Counted from the stretch's first letter, positions 33,340-43,471 are shown. The stretch: DNA of 64,000 nt from Tretioscincus oriximinensis (GCA_022410635.1 JAJVDF010000302.1:966168-1030167), one strand, 5' to 3'. A program made the numbers and translations. The notes: generated by a model not told the origin, from the sequence alone.

Positions 33340-33765
33340 AATGGCGCAGTTGCTAAGGAGACGTTCTCTCATCTGAGAGATGGGGAGGACCTGCACTGGA
33401 TGCGGGGAGGGGTGAGCCCCTTCTACTAGCCTGCACATCTAGTCAACTCAGCTATTCGAAACCAAGAATTGCAAGAAATTGCAACTGACTGCGACTAGAT
33501 AAATGGGAACCACCACTGCGTGGTGTAGAAGATAGAATTTCAGCCTTTGGGCGAAAAATAATCTTGTAAGCTACTTTGAGTCCCTTCTTTGGCTGACAAA
33601 CTATTNTTCCTTCCCGGTTTTTAAATGTGGCTGTTTTTAACATGTTAATTGTGTTTTTTACTGTTAAATGCCCTGAGACCTTCAGGAATAAGACAGTCTA
33701 AAAATGTAAATAAATAATAAATAAAAGCAGGGTATAAAAACCCAGTTCTTCTCCTTTTCCAAGGG
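33340..33765 (+). mobile_element. tRNA-derived SINE, family A, split by an L2-type tail
   Basis: Head GGCGCAGTTGCTAAGGAGAC, body to GTCCCTTCTTTGGCTGA, then insert (33596-33723), then AGCAGGGTATAAAAACCCAG with a CTT/CTC tail. Confidence 0.85.
33596..33723 (+). mobile_element. L2-type LINE 3' end nested in the SINE
   Basis: GTTAAATGCCCTGAGACCTTC then AAATGTAAATAAATAATAAA, the usual 3' tail. Confidence 0.75.
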
Positions 33766-33784
33766 AGGCTACATATTGCTCCCT

Positions 33785-33945
33785 AAGGGATGGAGGAGTC
33801 ACTTTCTGCTTTGCTGCTGCTGTCGCTCATCTCCCTTTGTGCACCCCTTATTCCACTTAAAATTACTACTATAAGAGGCGCACAAAGTGAAGCGATCAAC
33901 AGCAACAGCAGCAGCAAAGCAGAAAGTGTCTCCTCTATGGGTCGG
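33785..33945. mobile_element. Hairpin MITE with about 50-bp arms
   Basis: GGAGTCACTTTCTGCTTTGC at left is complementary to GCAAAGCAGAAAGTGTCTCC at right; arms also share a GCACAAAG/CTTTGTGC inner edge. Loop about 35 bp. No superfamily assigned. Confidence 0.75.
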
Positions 33946-34972
33946 GTTTTTTAAAATTCTCCAGCTCGGGAGCTGCAGGAAAACAGCTANAGCAGCAACC
34001 TCAAAGCTATAAGTGTGGCATACAGGAAGTATAATATTGGCCGTACAGTGACAGATATGAGAGCAAGTTAGGTACAATTTATATACAGGCAAGTAATCCT
34101 TCCAAATGCCACAGTAGTTCAGCCCTTGTGACTCATTAAGCCAAGACAGGCTTCTAAGTCACATGATCTGCTAGCAGCAGAGTAGTGTCTCTTGTTTTTA
34201 TAGTCTCAGGCTGACAAGTGTGAACAAATGGCTTTTTATTCCCTGGTGAACAAACAAGTCAGCCCCTAGACCCTATCACGTATCAGTAAAGCCACTAATA
34301 TCTTACGGAGAGATGTTGCGAGTATCACAAGCAGCTGTCTATAGCTTTGCCTCCCCTGCGAAGGTGCCTGTCTCTTNGAAATTCTTTCCCTTCTATATCT
34401 AAACAGACTTAGGCCACATCCCTATGACAGGGTTTGCCATCTGCCCCCATGTTACCTTTAGCTTCCACGTTGCTCCAAAACATTCCTTAGCAATGTTGTC
34501 GCATGACGAGCTCCATAAGGCATTGCTGCGCTTGCCTAATTGCAATCCTCAGCATTCTCTGCAAGCCTGCCTTCAATTCCCATGCATTCTCTGAAAGCCA
34601 AGAGCCAATTAATTTTTACTCTCGCCCTGAAGTCTTGGCAAGATTTACCAAGTTTATATTGCTGAATGTTTCCATGAAGCTGGCATTTGGATTTTACAAA
34701 ATGCCCACTGCTGGATCACACAAACTGTGGGGCTAGAAATTCCATGACAACAGACCTTTTCAACAAGTGGATCGCTGTACACGTGTGACTTCATGGAACG
34801 GACTGATGGTGATGTTGCTTCCACTTTGGGTGAGATAGTGCGTGGGGATGTGACCAAAATCAATAGAAGTTCACACTTTCTCTTGTTAAAAACCTAAGGT
34901 CCTACAAGGCTACTTTGCGAGAAATTCTCTCTTCTCTTGACATTTATAAGGTGTTCACAGTTACAACTGTTA
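33946..34972. other. Unique-looking intronic DNA
   Basis: No repeat or coding signature recognised. Confidence 0.45.
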
Positions 34973-35072
34973 NNNNNNNNNNNNNNNNNNNNNNNNNNNN
35001 NNNNNNNNNNNNNNNNNNNNNNNNNNNNNNNNNNNNNNNNNNNNNNNNNNNNNNNNNNNNNNNNNNNNNNNN
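34973..35072. other. Assembly gap
   Basis: Exactly 100 Ns, probably a scaffold gap of unknown true size. Confidence 0.99.
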
Positions 35073-35985
35073 CCTGTCTTAAGGGTAGTGGCTACACACC
35101 ATGGATTGGTGTGCAATTTGAATGGTTTTTCCTGGGCAAAAAAACAGCCAAATAGGTAAAAATTCACAACATAACAATCCTAGAAATGTTGCTTGAGAGG
35201 GTTGAAGTTGAGGCTAGGGAAAACGAGGTATGGTTTTCAGGTGTTCCTCAGGTAGAGTTCCGGCAGAGTGAGGTGAGTTCAAAAAGGGACAGGGTAAGCG
35301 CAGGAGCCTGTCCATGATTTTGGGTTTCAAATCTTTGAAAGCAATGTTTGTATTTTTAGACTGTCATATTTTTAAATTGCTCTATTTTAATTCATTTTAT
35401 CATTTTTGATTGTGATCTGCCCTCAGACCTTTGGGAATAGGGAGGAATGTAAATAAATTAAATAAATAAATATGGCTAGCATATTCCCTTGCTGCTTTTC
35501 ATTATCCTTCCATATATCCTGCCCGATTGAACTGTATTGACCTGAAAAGCAGTATACAAACCCCCTTCTAAATATTTATCAGAATCACAATAGTCTCTGA
35601 AGCTCTGCAACTGGACAATATTTGGACGAATCCCAGGGCCTGAAGTGATATCATCAATGTTCTAAAGCCAGGGCCAAGCCAGCAGCGGTTACCATAGAAA
35701 CAGGCCCAGCACAGCAGAAAGAACAGGAACAGGGAAGGAATAACATAGGAAAAGGGAAGGAGGAACATGAAGGAGAGAGAAGAGTAAGCCAGACACGTTG
35801 CATTAAACTCAAGCTGTGGGCTTATTCCATTAGCACTTTACAAATAAGCCAGCGTGGGTGCTACAATCTATGTCATGAAGCAATGGAATGCAGGCTTTCA
35901 AACTTACAAAAGCATCCCACCAGAAATTTGTTTCACAAGAATGAGTTAACCCACATAGCTCATGTTTTAAAGATCTAGCAAGGGA
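35073..35985. other. Unclassified DNA with an L2-type tail
   Basis: GTGATCTGCCCTCAGACCTTT followed by AATAAATTAAATAAATAAAT (35410-35470) is an L2-type 3' end on plus. The rest is unrecognised. Confidence 0.5.
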
Positions 35986-35989
35986 TCTT

Positions 35990-36060
35990 ATAGCTAGAGA
36001 CTAGCAATAAAAAGATAAGCATCAGAAGCTTTCATAGATAAGTCTATTTCTTTATTTCCC
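35990..36060 (-). mobile_element. Penelope-like 3'-tail fragment
   Basis: AGCATCAGAAGCTTTCATAG and ATAAGTCTATTTCTT match the PLE tail in antisense. Confidence 0.6.
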
Positions 36061-36108
36061 TCACCCATAAAACAGATCAATAAAATGAATTAACATCTTA
36101 CGGAAAGA

Positions 36109-36616
36109 TGTTATGAGAACCAAAAACTATTCCAGAGGGAGGGGGGAAGAGCAGGCCTGCCCAGGGGCGTGGCTTCCTGATTCCCTGGTTGGGAGGAGGT
36201 GAGGATGAGGGAGCCAGCCAATAGGGCCTCGAGTAGCCAGCTGGTCATAATATAAAAGGAGGACTGACATGGGCTAGTGGCCTTTCTGTTTGGGTTACTT
36301 GACATTATAAGCAAGTTTCTAGGAGGTCGGCTGCTAGCCTGCATCTGAGGTTGGGGCTGGAATATATGGAAGCCTGGATAGGCCATATTGAGACTACGCC
36401 TAGGCTGAAACTAATCTAGTGGTGCCTGTCTCTTTAGATACTGACTGTGGAATGGTTCCAATTCACTGATGTGATGAGTGTGTGATCTGGTTAGAGCTAC
36501 CAGCTCTGTCTGACTTTGCCTTTTACATTTTCCACCTTTAATCTGTTGTAATAAGGTGGCACCCCTAGTCTGGAGGGTCTGAGTACCTGGGGCCTCAGGT
36601 AGGGGTCGCCACAACG
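36109..36616 (+). mobile_element. LTR candidate, about 500 bp
   Basis: Begins TGTTATGAG and ends near GTCGCCACA. Holds promoter-like AGCCAATAGGG and ATAATATAAAAGGAGG (36244-36260), with a downstream TGTAATAAGG that could be a weak polyadenylation signal. PLE tails lie on both sides. No clear target duplication found, so this remains tentative. Confidence 0.45.
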
Positions 36617-36639
36617 CCCCTTGGTAACTCTCTGCCTAA

Positions 36640-36712
36640 AGAAATAGTGTGTCTATGAAAGCTCATGCTGCCTCCCTTTTTCTTGTTAGTCTCTATGATG
36701 CTATGAGACCCC
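36640..36712 (+). mobile_element. Penelope-like 3'-tail fragment
   Basis: GTGTCTATGAAAGCTCATGC and TTCTTGTTAGTCTCTATGATG match the PLE tail. Confidence 0.7.
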
Positions 36713-36714
36713 TT

Positions 36715-37055
36715 TGGGAGGAGGAGGAGGAGGAGGAGGGGGAGGAGGAGGAGGAGGAGGAGAAGAACTGGGTATTTATACCCCACGTTTGCCACCCAAG
36801 GGGACTCAAAGCAGCTCACAAGGTCATTTTTCACCCGAAGACTTACATTCTATCTTCTCCTCCGTGCTGTGGTGGTTCCCATTTATCTAGTCACAGTCTG
36901 TTGCAATTTCTTGCAATTTTTGCTTTCGAATAGCTGGATTGGCTAAAGCTGCAAACTAATAGAAGATACCCTCCCCACATCCAACGTAGGGCCTCAAAAC
37001 CCAATCTCTCAGATGAAAAACTGGCACTAAGCTGACTGAGCCATTCGCGCTTACA
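36715..37055 (-). mobile_element. tRNA-derived SINE, family A, with (GGA)n end
   Basis: (GGA)n at 36717-36765 is the expanded complement of the SINE tail. Body GGGTATTTATACCCCACG, right head GACTGAGCCATTCGCGC. Confidence 0.9.
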
Positions 37056-37075
37056 AGAACTAAAGTAATCTTGGA

Positions 37076-37385
37076 AGCTCACTTTGCCTACCATTTTCAT
37101 TCGTCTCTATAGTGCTATGAGACCTCCTAGATGGACACAGTAATCTCTGAAGTAGACGACTTGTCTTTGTAACCATGCTACCTATGTTTCTCTTGTTAGT
37201 CTCTAGGATGCTACGAGATCCTCTATTGCTAGACTTCATAGTTTCTGAATTAAACCTGTCTATAGAAACTCATTTTGCCTACCTTTTTCTTGTTTCTAAG
37301 GTGTTTATCTTTCTTGTTAATCTCTAGAGTATCACAAGATTGTCTTGTTAGATCTTCTGGACCCAGACTAACACAGCTATGTCTT
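37076..37385 (+). mobile_element. Tandem Penelope-like 3'-tail units
   Basis: Three successive degenerate units (about 37076-37130, 37145-37235, 37240-37385), each with a GTCT(T/A)TGAAA/CTATAGAAA-like motif, a TTAGTCTCTAGGATGCT-type motif and GACTAACACAGCTATG-like ends. Same orientation as 36640-36712. Confidence 0.6.
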
Positions 37386-37853
37386 TGAAGTTCACATTTA
37401 AAGTCAGGAACGGGCATTAAATTGAAGACTGTCTCAAAGAAAATCAATACTATGATTTGTGACTCTAGAGATGCTTCTCCATTCCATCACGGTCAAATGC
37501 AACATTAGTGTCCCTGCCTTGGCCAAGTGCCTGGGTCCATGTATTTCTCTCATATTGCACATGCATGCAAATGTCTGCCACCCAACATCCCATACTAAAG
37601 AGCATAAACATCCTGGCAAAAGCATCCTGTACAAATTTGGCCTCCATACTAAATTTAGGATTCTGTTTCCCGCATATTTTTCTTCTGGGTTCTGTGATCC
37701 AAGCCCGTCTTCTTCTAACCCACCGTTTGCTGAACATGCTGCCCTTCCTGACAGCACCTTGCTAAGCACACTTGTCACCAACCCCACACCTTCTGTACAG
37801 GACTTTATGGAGCATTCATGGGTTCCCTTCCATGCGTGCACACCAAGCCCCAA
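37386..37853. other. Intronic DNA directly 3' of the OSBP2-like exon
   Basis: Non-repetitive in appearance. Overlapping open frames on both strands (37434-37863) have no recognisable family. Confidence 0.5.
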
Positions 37854-37862
37854 GTCTACCTG
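37854..37862 (-). other. Splice donor of the OSBP2-like exon
   Basis: The minus strand reads TCAG then GTAGACTTG. GT is at 37859-37858. The exon leaves one base (G) of a split codon, compatible with an Asp or Gly codon completed by the next exon. Confidence 0.85.
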
Positions 37863-38068
37863 ACTGGTTGTTCCTCATGCGGATGGCTTTGGCTTTCGCC
37901 AGCTCCAGAGCTGTAACCCAGCGCTGCCGTTCTACTTCTGAGTGCGCTTTTAGGTGGTATGTCCTTCCCCCGCTGGAAAGTACTATGTTACAGGAGTCCT
38001 CCGTATCGATATGAGCCGTTGACAGATTGATGGTTCCACGACAGGTGTGAGCCATTTCAGCCTGAGTC
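37860..38068 (-). CDS. OSBP2: Internal exon of an oxysterol-binding protein, OSBP2 (ORP4)-like, C-terminal half of PH domain
   Basis: Reading leftward, a pyrimidine-rich tract ending TTTTGCAG (acceptor at 38069-38070) precedes a 209-nt open segment. It ends TCAG followed by GTAGA (donor at 37858-37859). One leading base completes a codon, 69 codons follow, and one G is left over. The translation begins TQAEMAHTCRGTINLSTAHI, continues through DTEDSCNIVL and TYHLKAHSEVERQRW, and ends in a lysine/alanine-rich helix and QSG. This is the last strands and C-terminal helix of the OSBP PH domain, including the conserved Trp in ERQRW. OSBP-family PH domains bind PI4P and target these lipid-transfer proteins to Golgi and ER contact sites. 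AEMAHTC and STAHIDTEDSC fit OSBP2 better than OSBP, whose corresponding segment I recall as ATANITVEDSC; that paralogue choice is from memory. One visible departure is KAHSEV where the family usually has KASSEV. No other OSBP2 exon was recognised in the window. Confidence 0.93.
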
Positions 38069-38110
38069 CTGCAAAAGGCGACAAGGAAGGAGGTGTCACA
38101 AATGCCCCAT
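38069..38110 (-). other. Splice acceptor and polypyrimidine tract upstream of the OSBP2-like exon
   Basis: On the minus strand the sequence before the exon is pyrimidine-rich (CCTCCTTCCTTGTCGCC) and ends TTTTGCAG. A TGTGACA about 36-42 nt upstream could serve as a branch point. This sets the exon start at 38068. Confidence 0.88.
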
Positions 38111-38419
38111 AGCAAAAACATCGGTACTGTACAAGCAGAAAAGAAGGAAAGAAAGACACTTCCCATGACAAAAACATCAGTCCAGGCAGTGGCGGCTTGC
38201 CACTGTGTTTGTGGGGTTCGGCGAACACTCAGAGATTAAAATCAATGATAAAATCTCCTTTCATAGAGGAGCTGCCAACAAATCAAAAAGCTCCAGGTAG
38301 CTCTTTTAATTGGCAAAAGGAGTTGCCAATCCCTGAACCAATGGGAGGGCTGCCTAGGAGAGGCTACAGTCTCTCAGTTTCCATAGAGGCGCCATTTTGT
38401 ATTGACATTCAACTTGCAT
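38111..38419. other. Intronic DNA directly 5' of the exon
   Basis: Includes AACCAATGGGAGGGCTG and a GGCGCCATTTTGTATTGACA stretch of possible LTR or MITE origin. Not classifiable by eye. Confidence 0.35.
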
Positions 38420-38510
38420 ACTGAGAGAGNCCATCTAGTCCAGAATTCTCACACAGATGCCCACCAATTGCACCTGGAACCAAAGAAGGCAAAATCGTCA
38501 CCTGTTCTTG
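38420..38510 (-). mobile_element. CR1 LINE 3'-end fragment
   Basis: CCATCTAGTCCAGAATTCTC, CACAGATGCCCACCAATTGC and AAGAAGGCAAAATCG, antisense CR1. Confidence 0.75.
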
Positions 38511-38628
38511 ATTCTTGGAATAGTGATTTGCTATCCACATGTTAGTATGGATTATACAAATGGGGCCTGCCATAATATACACTGGGATGTGGATGAGCCA
38601 AATGGGAGCTGCCATAGTCTATACTGGT

Positions 38629-39086
38629 AAAAAGCAAAATAATCCCTATACCCAGCAGGGAGAAATACACCGCAACAAACACAGAAAAACCCTCGGGTAT
38701 CCCAAATCAAATGTACACAAAANCAATAGTTGAACAACTGAATATGATATAAAGANATATTTCAAACAATAATCGGTAAACCACAATATATGGTATACAA
38801 AATTGGAGCTGCCCAATATAAGTCCAGATAAAAAAAGAAAAAAAGTCTAAAAGGATCAAATATAATAAGAAGTCCTAGACGTCATGCAACATAGTAGGTC
38901 AGGACAAAACGTGAGATGGTACTTCAGTAATAAACAGTAATATTGGGCAGCTCCAATTTTTTATACTATACATTGTGGTTTATCGATTATTGTTTGAAAT
39001 ATATCTTTATATCGTATTCAGTTGTTACAACTATTGTTTTTGTGTATATTTGATTTGGGATACCCTAGGGGTTTTCTGTGTTTGTT
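38629..39086. mobile_element. Large inverted-repeat insertion with 15-bp target duplication
   Basis: Arms 38674-38819 and 38938-39086 are complementary over roughly 145 bp (AACAAACACAGAAAAACCCT versus its complement at the right end), around a loop of about 120 bp. ATAGTCTATACTGGT is present at 38614-38628 and 39087-39101. About 45 bp at the left have no right-hand partner. Confidence 0.88.
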
Positions 39087-39101
39087 ATAGTCTATACTGG
39101 T

Positions 39102-39740
39102 NCACCAATTGCACCTGAGTAGTCTGAAACAGAAGGAGGCAAATCTTCACCTTTTCTGGATTCCCTGCAAAAGAGCCAGTTTGGTGTAGTGGTTAGAGTG
39201 TTGGACTTGCATCTGGGAGTCTCCCAGTTCAATTCCCCACTCCTCCATGAAAGCCAGCTGGGTGACCTTGGGGCAGTCACAGTTGGAACTCTCTTAGCCG
39301 CACCTACTTTGCAGTACGTCTGTTGTGGAGAAACCAACAAAAAGCTATGTGCGCCACCCTATGATTGGCCGCCTTGAGACCTTTGGGTATAATGTGGGAT
39401 ATTAGTACAAAATAAATAAATAAAATAATATTTCAGGAATACTACCTGTTGTTCAATCTGTTGCTCAGTACTGCCTGGAAGCAGTACCAAACGATCCACT
39501 CTTTAGCTATTTATGACCTTGGCTTCCATGAACTTGTCTAATCCAGTCTAAAAGCTATTCAGGCTGCTAGCTACCACCACCTCTTCAGGAAGTAAATTTC
39601 ACAGGCTGATGATCCTCTGGGTGAAAAAATACTTTCTTCCTGGTCCCAGTGTTGTGTGACGGAGAAAATATATTTTCTCTGTTCGCCTTAACCATCCCAT
39701 GCATGATTTTATACACTTCAATCAGATCACCTCTCAAACA
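39102..39740 (-). mobile_element. CR1 LINE 3' region interrupted by a SINE
   Basis: CACCAATTGCACCTGAG to ATTCCCTGCAAA, then SINE, then TATTTCAGGAATACTACCTG through CACTTCAATCAGATCACCTC, antisense CR1 in correct order. Confidence 0.88.
39170..39428 (+). mobile_element. tRNA-derived SINE, family B, full length
   Basis: Head GTGTAGTGGTTAGAGTGTTG, B-box CCAGTTCAATTCCCC, body GCCGCACCTACTTTGCAG, tail (AATA)n. Confidence 0.95.
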
Positions 39741-39754
39741 CTGTCTTTCAAGTG

Positions 39755-39895
39755 GGGCCTGCCATATTATACACTGGGAAGTGGATAAGCCAGAGCCCAT
39801 CTAGTCCAGCCTTCTGTCTCACACAGAGGCCCACTGATTGCACCTGGGCGTCTCAATCAGAAGGAGGTAAAACTCTCACCTATTCTTGAATCCCT
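39755..39895 (-). mobile_element. CR1 LINE 3'-end fragment
   Basis: GAGCCCATCTAGTCCAGCC, TCACACAGAGGCCCACTG and CTATTCTTGAATCCCTGC. Confidence 0.8.
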
Positions 39896-39897
39896 GC

Positions 39898-40215
39898 AAA
39901 CAGAATCCCTGCCTTCTCTGTGGTGGCCCCCAAACTCTGGAACAAGCTCCCTCTGGAGGCTCACCAGGCACTGTCTAGTTTTCGGTGCCTGGTCAAACCA
40001 CACTTCTTCACCCAGGTTTTTGATTCTTAAATAGCTCCCTCGGAATTCTGTCCTTTTAGGGAAAGTTGGCAGGAAGGAGGGTATGGATCATTTTAAGTGT
40101 TTTGTTAATGGTTATTTTTAAAAAAATCCTCTTACTCTTTTGTTACCCACCCTGAGACCAATAGTGAAGGGGAATATGTATGATTTAAAATTAAAAATAA
40201 ATAAATAAATTTGCG
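39898..40215 (+). mobile_element. L2-type LINE 3' end
   Basis: CTTCTCTGTGGTGGCCCCCAA encodes the FSVVAPxLWN motif of L2-type ORF2; it ends TACCCACCCTGAGACC and (AAAT)n. Confidence 0.88.
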
Positions 40216-40433
40216 CAAATCCGGAACACAGAATGGGACTATGAACCTAAGAAGTTGTAAAAGTGAAGTAGCATTTGAAAATGCCAAGGTAGAATCTCGG
40301 GGGAACAATCACGAGCTTAGGTTGCAGGGTTGGCTATCTTCCAGGGCAAACAGAGATTCGGTTCCCCCCACCTTCCCCATGGAATGACGCAATGGCCATT
40401 TTGGCTCCCTCCTCAGCTCTACTCCTAGGGCAC

Positions 40434-40560
40434 ATGGGGCCCAGTTTGGTTTTGGGCTTAGTATCAGGCTCTTATCTTGAAACCTCGTGGTTCGATTCTG
40501 CATGCTTCCGTGAAGCCAATTGGGTGGACTTGGGCTATTGGGTTGACTACATTGGCTTCT
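40434..40560 (+). mobile_element. SINE family B head, diverged
   Basis: CCTCGTGGTTCGATTCTGCA is a B-box; GAAGCCAATTGGGTGGACTTG parallels the family B body. The A-box region is degraded. Confidence 0.5.
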
Positions 40561-40978
40561 CAATGGGTATCTTATTTTAGCAGGCAGGAAGTGGTTGTTT
40601 CCATTGCCTGCTTTCAGGAAGCAACTGAAGATCATCGTGGCAACCTTCTGCTTTCTAAATTAGCACTTCAGACGAGGCTTTAAACGAAAGCAAGGAACTC
40701 AGAAAACATACTTGGATGCAAAGAGAAAAGGGTTCAGACCAATTTATTTCATGATTTAGAAAATAGGTTGACAGCACCAAAGGCCCATAGAACCATTTGG
40801 TCAACCCTGTGGCATGTTCCCTGAGAAACCATTAAGCTTTCCTGGTTAAAAATGGTTCCTCGTTTTATGTGTGAAATACAAAAATAAAAAGGAAGGAGAG
40901 GAAGGAAGGCAAGGGAGAGAGGGTGAGTGTCTGGGACATTGAAAACCCAATGATTTTGTGCGCTTCAATGAGGGAGAA

Positions 40979-41215
40979 CTTAAGAACATAACAAGACCCA
41001 TAGTGGATCAGACCAGAGCCCACCTAATCCAGCCTTTTGTCTCACACAGAGGCCCACCAGATGCACCTGGGCAGTCCCAACAGAAGAAAGCAAAATATGC
41101 CCCTGTTCATGAATCCTGCAAATGGAATTTCAAGAGTACTGTCTGCTGCTCCATCCCGGAGACAACATCCAGACATCCATCCTAGGACCCATTTATACCC
41201 TTGGTGTCTAATGGG
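40979..41215 (-). mobile_element. CR1 LINE 3' end
   Basis: TTAAGAACATAACAAGACCC through CCATCCCGGAGACAACATCC and CATTTATACCCTTGGTGTC. Confidence 0.9.
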
Positions 41216-41424
41216 CAGATGGAGTGGGTGTCACCTAGGCAGGTGGGGCAGGGCCTAGCAAGTAAAGGGGCAGGGCCTATAACATTAAGTAAAGTTACAA
41301 ATATCCAAATGGTCCCAGCAGAAAAAAGTGTTCTCCACCCGTGCTCTAATCTATGGGAGGAGGACCCCAGAATCAATGTTTGCATCAGAAGCTAGTTACA
41401 ACCCTGCCCAGAAGTCACTGGCGG

Positions 41425-41488
41425 ATCACTATGAGAGAACGTTAAGGGTAAACCGATTCTGACCTGATCCAGCAGAGCTCCTCTTGAG
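41425..41488 (+). mobile_element. CR1 LINE terminal fragment
   Basis: TTCTGACCTGATCCAGCAGAG and CTCCTCTTGAGCTC preserve the CR1 3' terminus. Confidence 0.55.
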
Positions 41489-42372
41489 CTCCCATAGTAC
41501 ATTCCATTTGGTTTAACAGAGTGCGAGAGCTGGGACGGTAACAGGGGTTCGCTTACCCGTTATTCGGCTCCTTAGGTTCCCTAAGGTAGCTGGATCCAAT
41601 GCGTACAGACATGTGTAAAGAGATTCACATGGAGACCGTAGCTTGGCTTCAAAGGTGATCCAGAAGGCTCATAGGGCTATGAGACACTCCAGAACACAGG
41701 TGTGCAGAGGTTTTTATTGACTACGGAATCAGAAGGCGTGGATCAATATCGTGATGTCAAAAGAAGGGGTGGTACAGCCCACATGGGTCAGGGCGGACCC
41801 AGGTAGTGACACCTGTGTGAGGNGTTACTCTCCTCCCAAGGAGGTGCAGCCTGTGTCAGAAAATGCCAAATATGGTATGGTGGTGAGATACAGGATAGAC
41901 CCTTTTAGCTTTTGTTTGCCCTGGCTATTATTCCTAAGTACAGGAATACTGTGACTCACCCATAGCAATAATGTTTTAATGGGCTTCCTTGAGGCAACTA
42001 TAAGGCTAATGGTCCTAGCCCAGGTGCATGGCCAAGTAAACAAAGATATTCCCTTTGCCATAATGGGTGTCATTAATCCATTCAGTCTGGCAAGGTTTCT
42101 TGAGCAAGATATGCCCTCAGGACAGGAAGGGGGATTTGGCTTCTCCTGTTTACATCTTGGGGCTGGGGTGACCAGAGATTTTTTCAAAATTTCCATTCAG
42201 GCCTCACTTTGGCTAGCAAAGGTCAATCCAAGTATATTTTATATCACATATATTAATGCCAATTAATATATGCCCCACATGGCTAACCCCAACAGGACGG
42301 GAATGAACTATTGGGAGTTGTAGTTCAGGAACATCTGGAGGATCACCAGTTTGAGATCTCTGCTCTAGCTCT
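41489..42372. mobile_element. hAT-type palindromic MITE split by a solo LTR
   Basis: Halves 41489-41538 (CATTCCATTTGGTTTAACAG) and 42295-42372 (TATTGGGAGTTGTAGTTCAG, ending GAGATCTCTG) align to the intact copy at 22475-22619. The left terminus is lost. Confidence 0.8.
41539..42294 (-). mobile_element. Solo LTR of an endogenous retrovirus-like element
   Basis: 756 bp bounded by GGACGG at 41533-41538 and 42295-42300, a 6-bp duplication. On minus it opens TGTTGGGG and closes CCCCTGTTA. CAATAAAAACCTCTG (about 41705-41719, minus) gives a polyadenylation signal at the expected place before an R-U5-like stretch. No internal viral genes are present, so this is an LTR-LTR recombination remnant. Confidence 0.8.
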
Positions 42373-43470
42373 CGACCGGACTGACTCTTAACCAAGCAAT
42401 CAAATTTAAGAGCGATGTTTGAAAACACGTGAAGATCCCTGATTGATTCTGAAATGTCACTGAACTAGATTCTCCCAAAGTAATTTAATGTTTATTCCCA
42501 TTTCCTCCTTTAAAAAGTGATGACGGTGAGTATATTTCTCATGATTATATGGATTTTTTTATTCCACTTTCAAAATACGCTCTGAGTATTCCCAGCAGAT
42601 ATTCAGAAACCATATCACCTCCTGCTATGCACAACCAGCAAAGGTGCCCTTCAGAGCTCATGCCCTAATGTAAAAAATATTTCCCTAATCAACATGGACA
42701 TGTGATGATGGTGTAACAACAGATACAGGCAGAATTTCAACTTGGAATTGGAGGTCGTTGTCCAGAAACATATTTGGAAGAAAATAAACAACTATGCCAC
42801 TTTCAACAGTTGCTAAAATTCAGGAACTATGAAAAACATGACTGGAAAACATTAAAACTAAAAATCGAGTGGGCAAACTCTTCTATTCCAGGACATAATT
42901 TGGAAGGTTTTTTAAAGCCACAAAACTAAATAATGGATACAGCCAAAGGAAAAAGGCAACATCAAGCTGAAGCAGAATAATCAGGACAATAACAAGAGGC
43001 AAGGGCTGAAGGCTTACATCTTTAATGAGAGACTTATCCAAACACAGAAAAGAAAAAGGAACAAGAATTAGACAGTAAGGAAGCAAAATTTTCAAGGAAC
43101 AAGATGTTCAAAGGACGAGACTTGAAAAACAACACAGGCACAGGAATTAGAATGATTGCAGTAAAAACAAAAACGATTTCATTTAGCAGGTCTACAATGC
43201 AAAGCGGAAGCCAAGTTAGTTTGGATCAGCATGTCCAACAAGGGGGATTTCATAGCGCCTTAAAAGCTTATAAGAAAAAGGTAGGTTTAAAAAATATATA
43301 TTTCATTTTATTGAGTGTGCGATTAAATAACTGAGTGCAATATACCAATTAACTATTAAACCCAAGACCCAATGCAGCCTATGTAACCATTTGGTCTGGC
43401 CCGTGGCATACAACCCCCCCCCCCCCTCTGAGAAACAGTTTGTTGTGGCGCCCAGAATGCTCCCCAAGGA
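42373..43470. other. AT-rich unique-looking DNA
   Basis: No repeat or coding signature recognised. Confidence 0.5.
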
Positions 43471-43471
43471 A

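Noticed and set aside
37816..38166. Whole 116-codon frame as a short OSBP-like protein starting at the upstream Met
   Set aside because: Sequence before 38069 is intronic with a clear acceptor; only 37860-38068 matches the family.
41825..42196. 123-codon frame within the solo LTR as a viral protein
   Set aside because: It has no recognisable viral motif and lies wholly in LTR sequence; no internal retroviral region is present.
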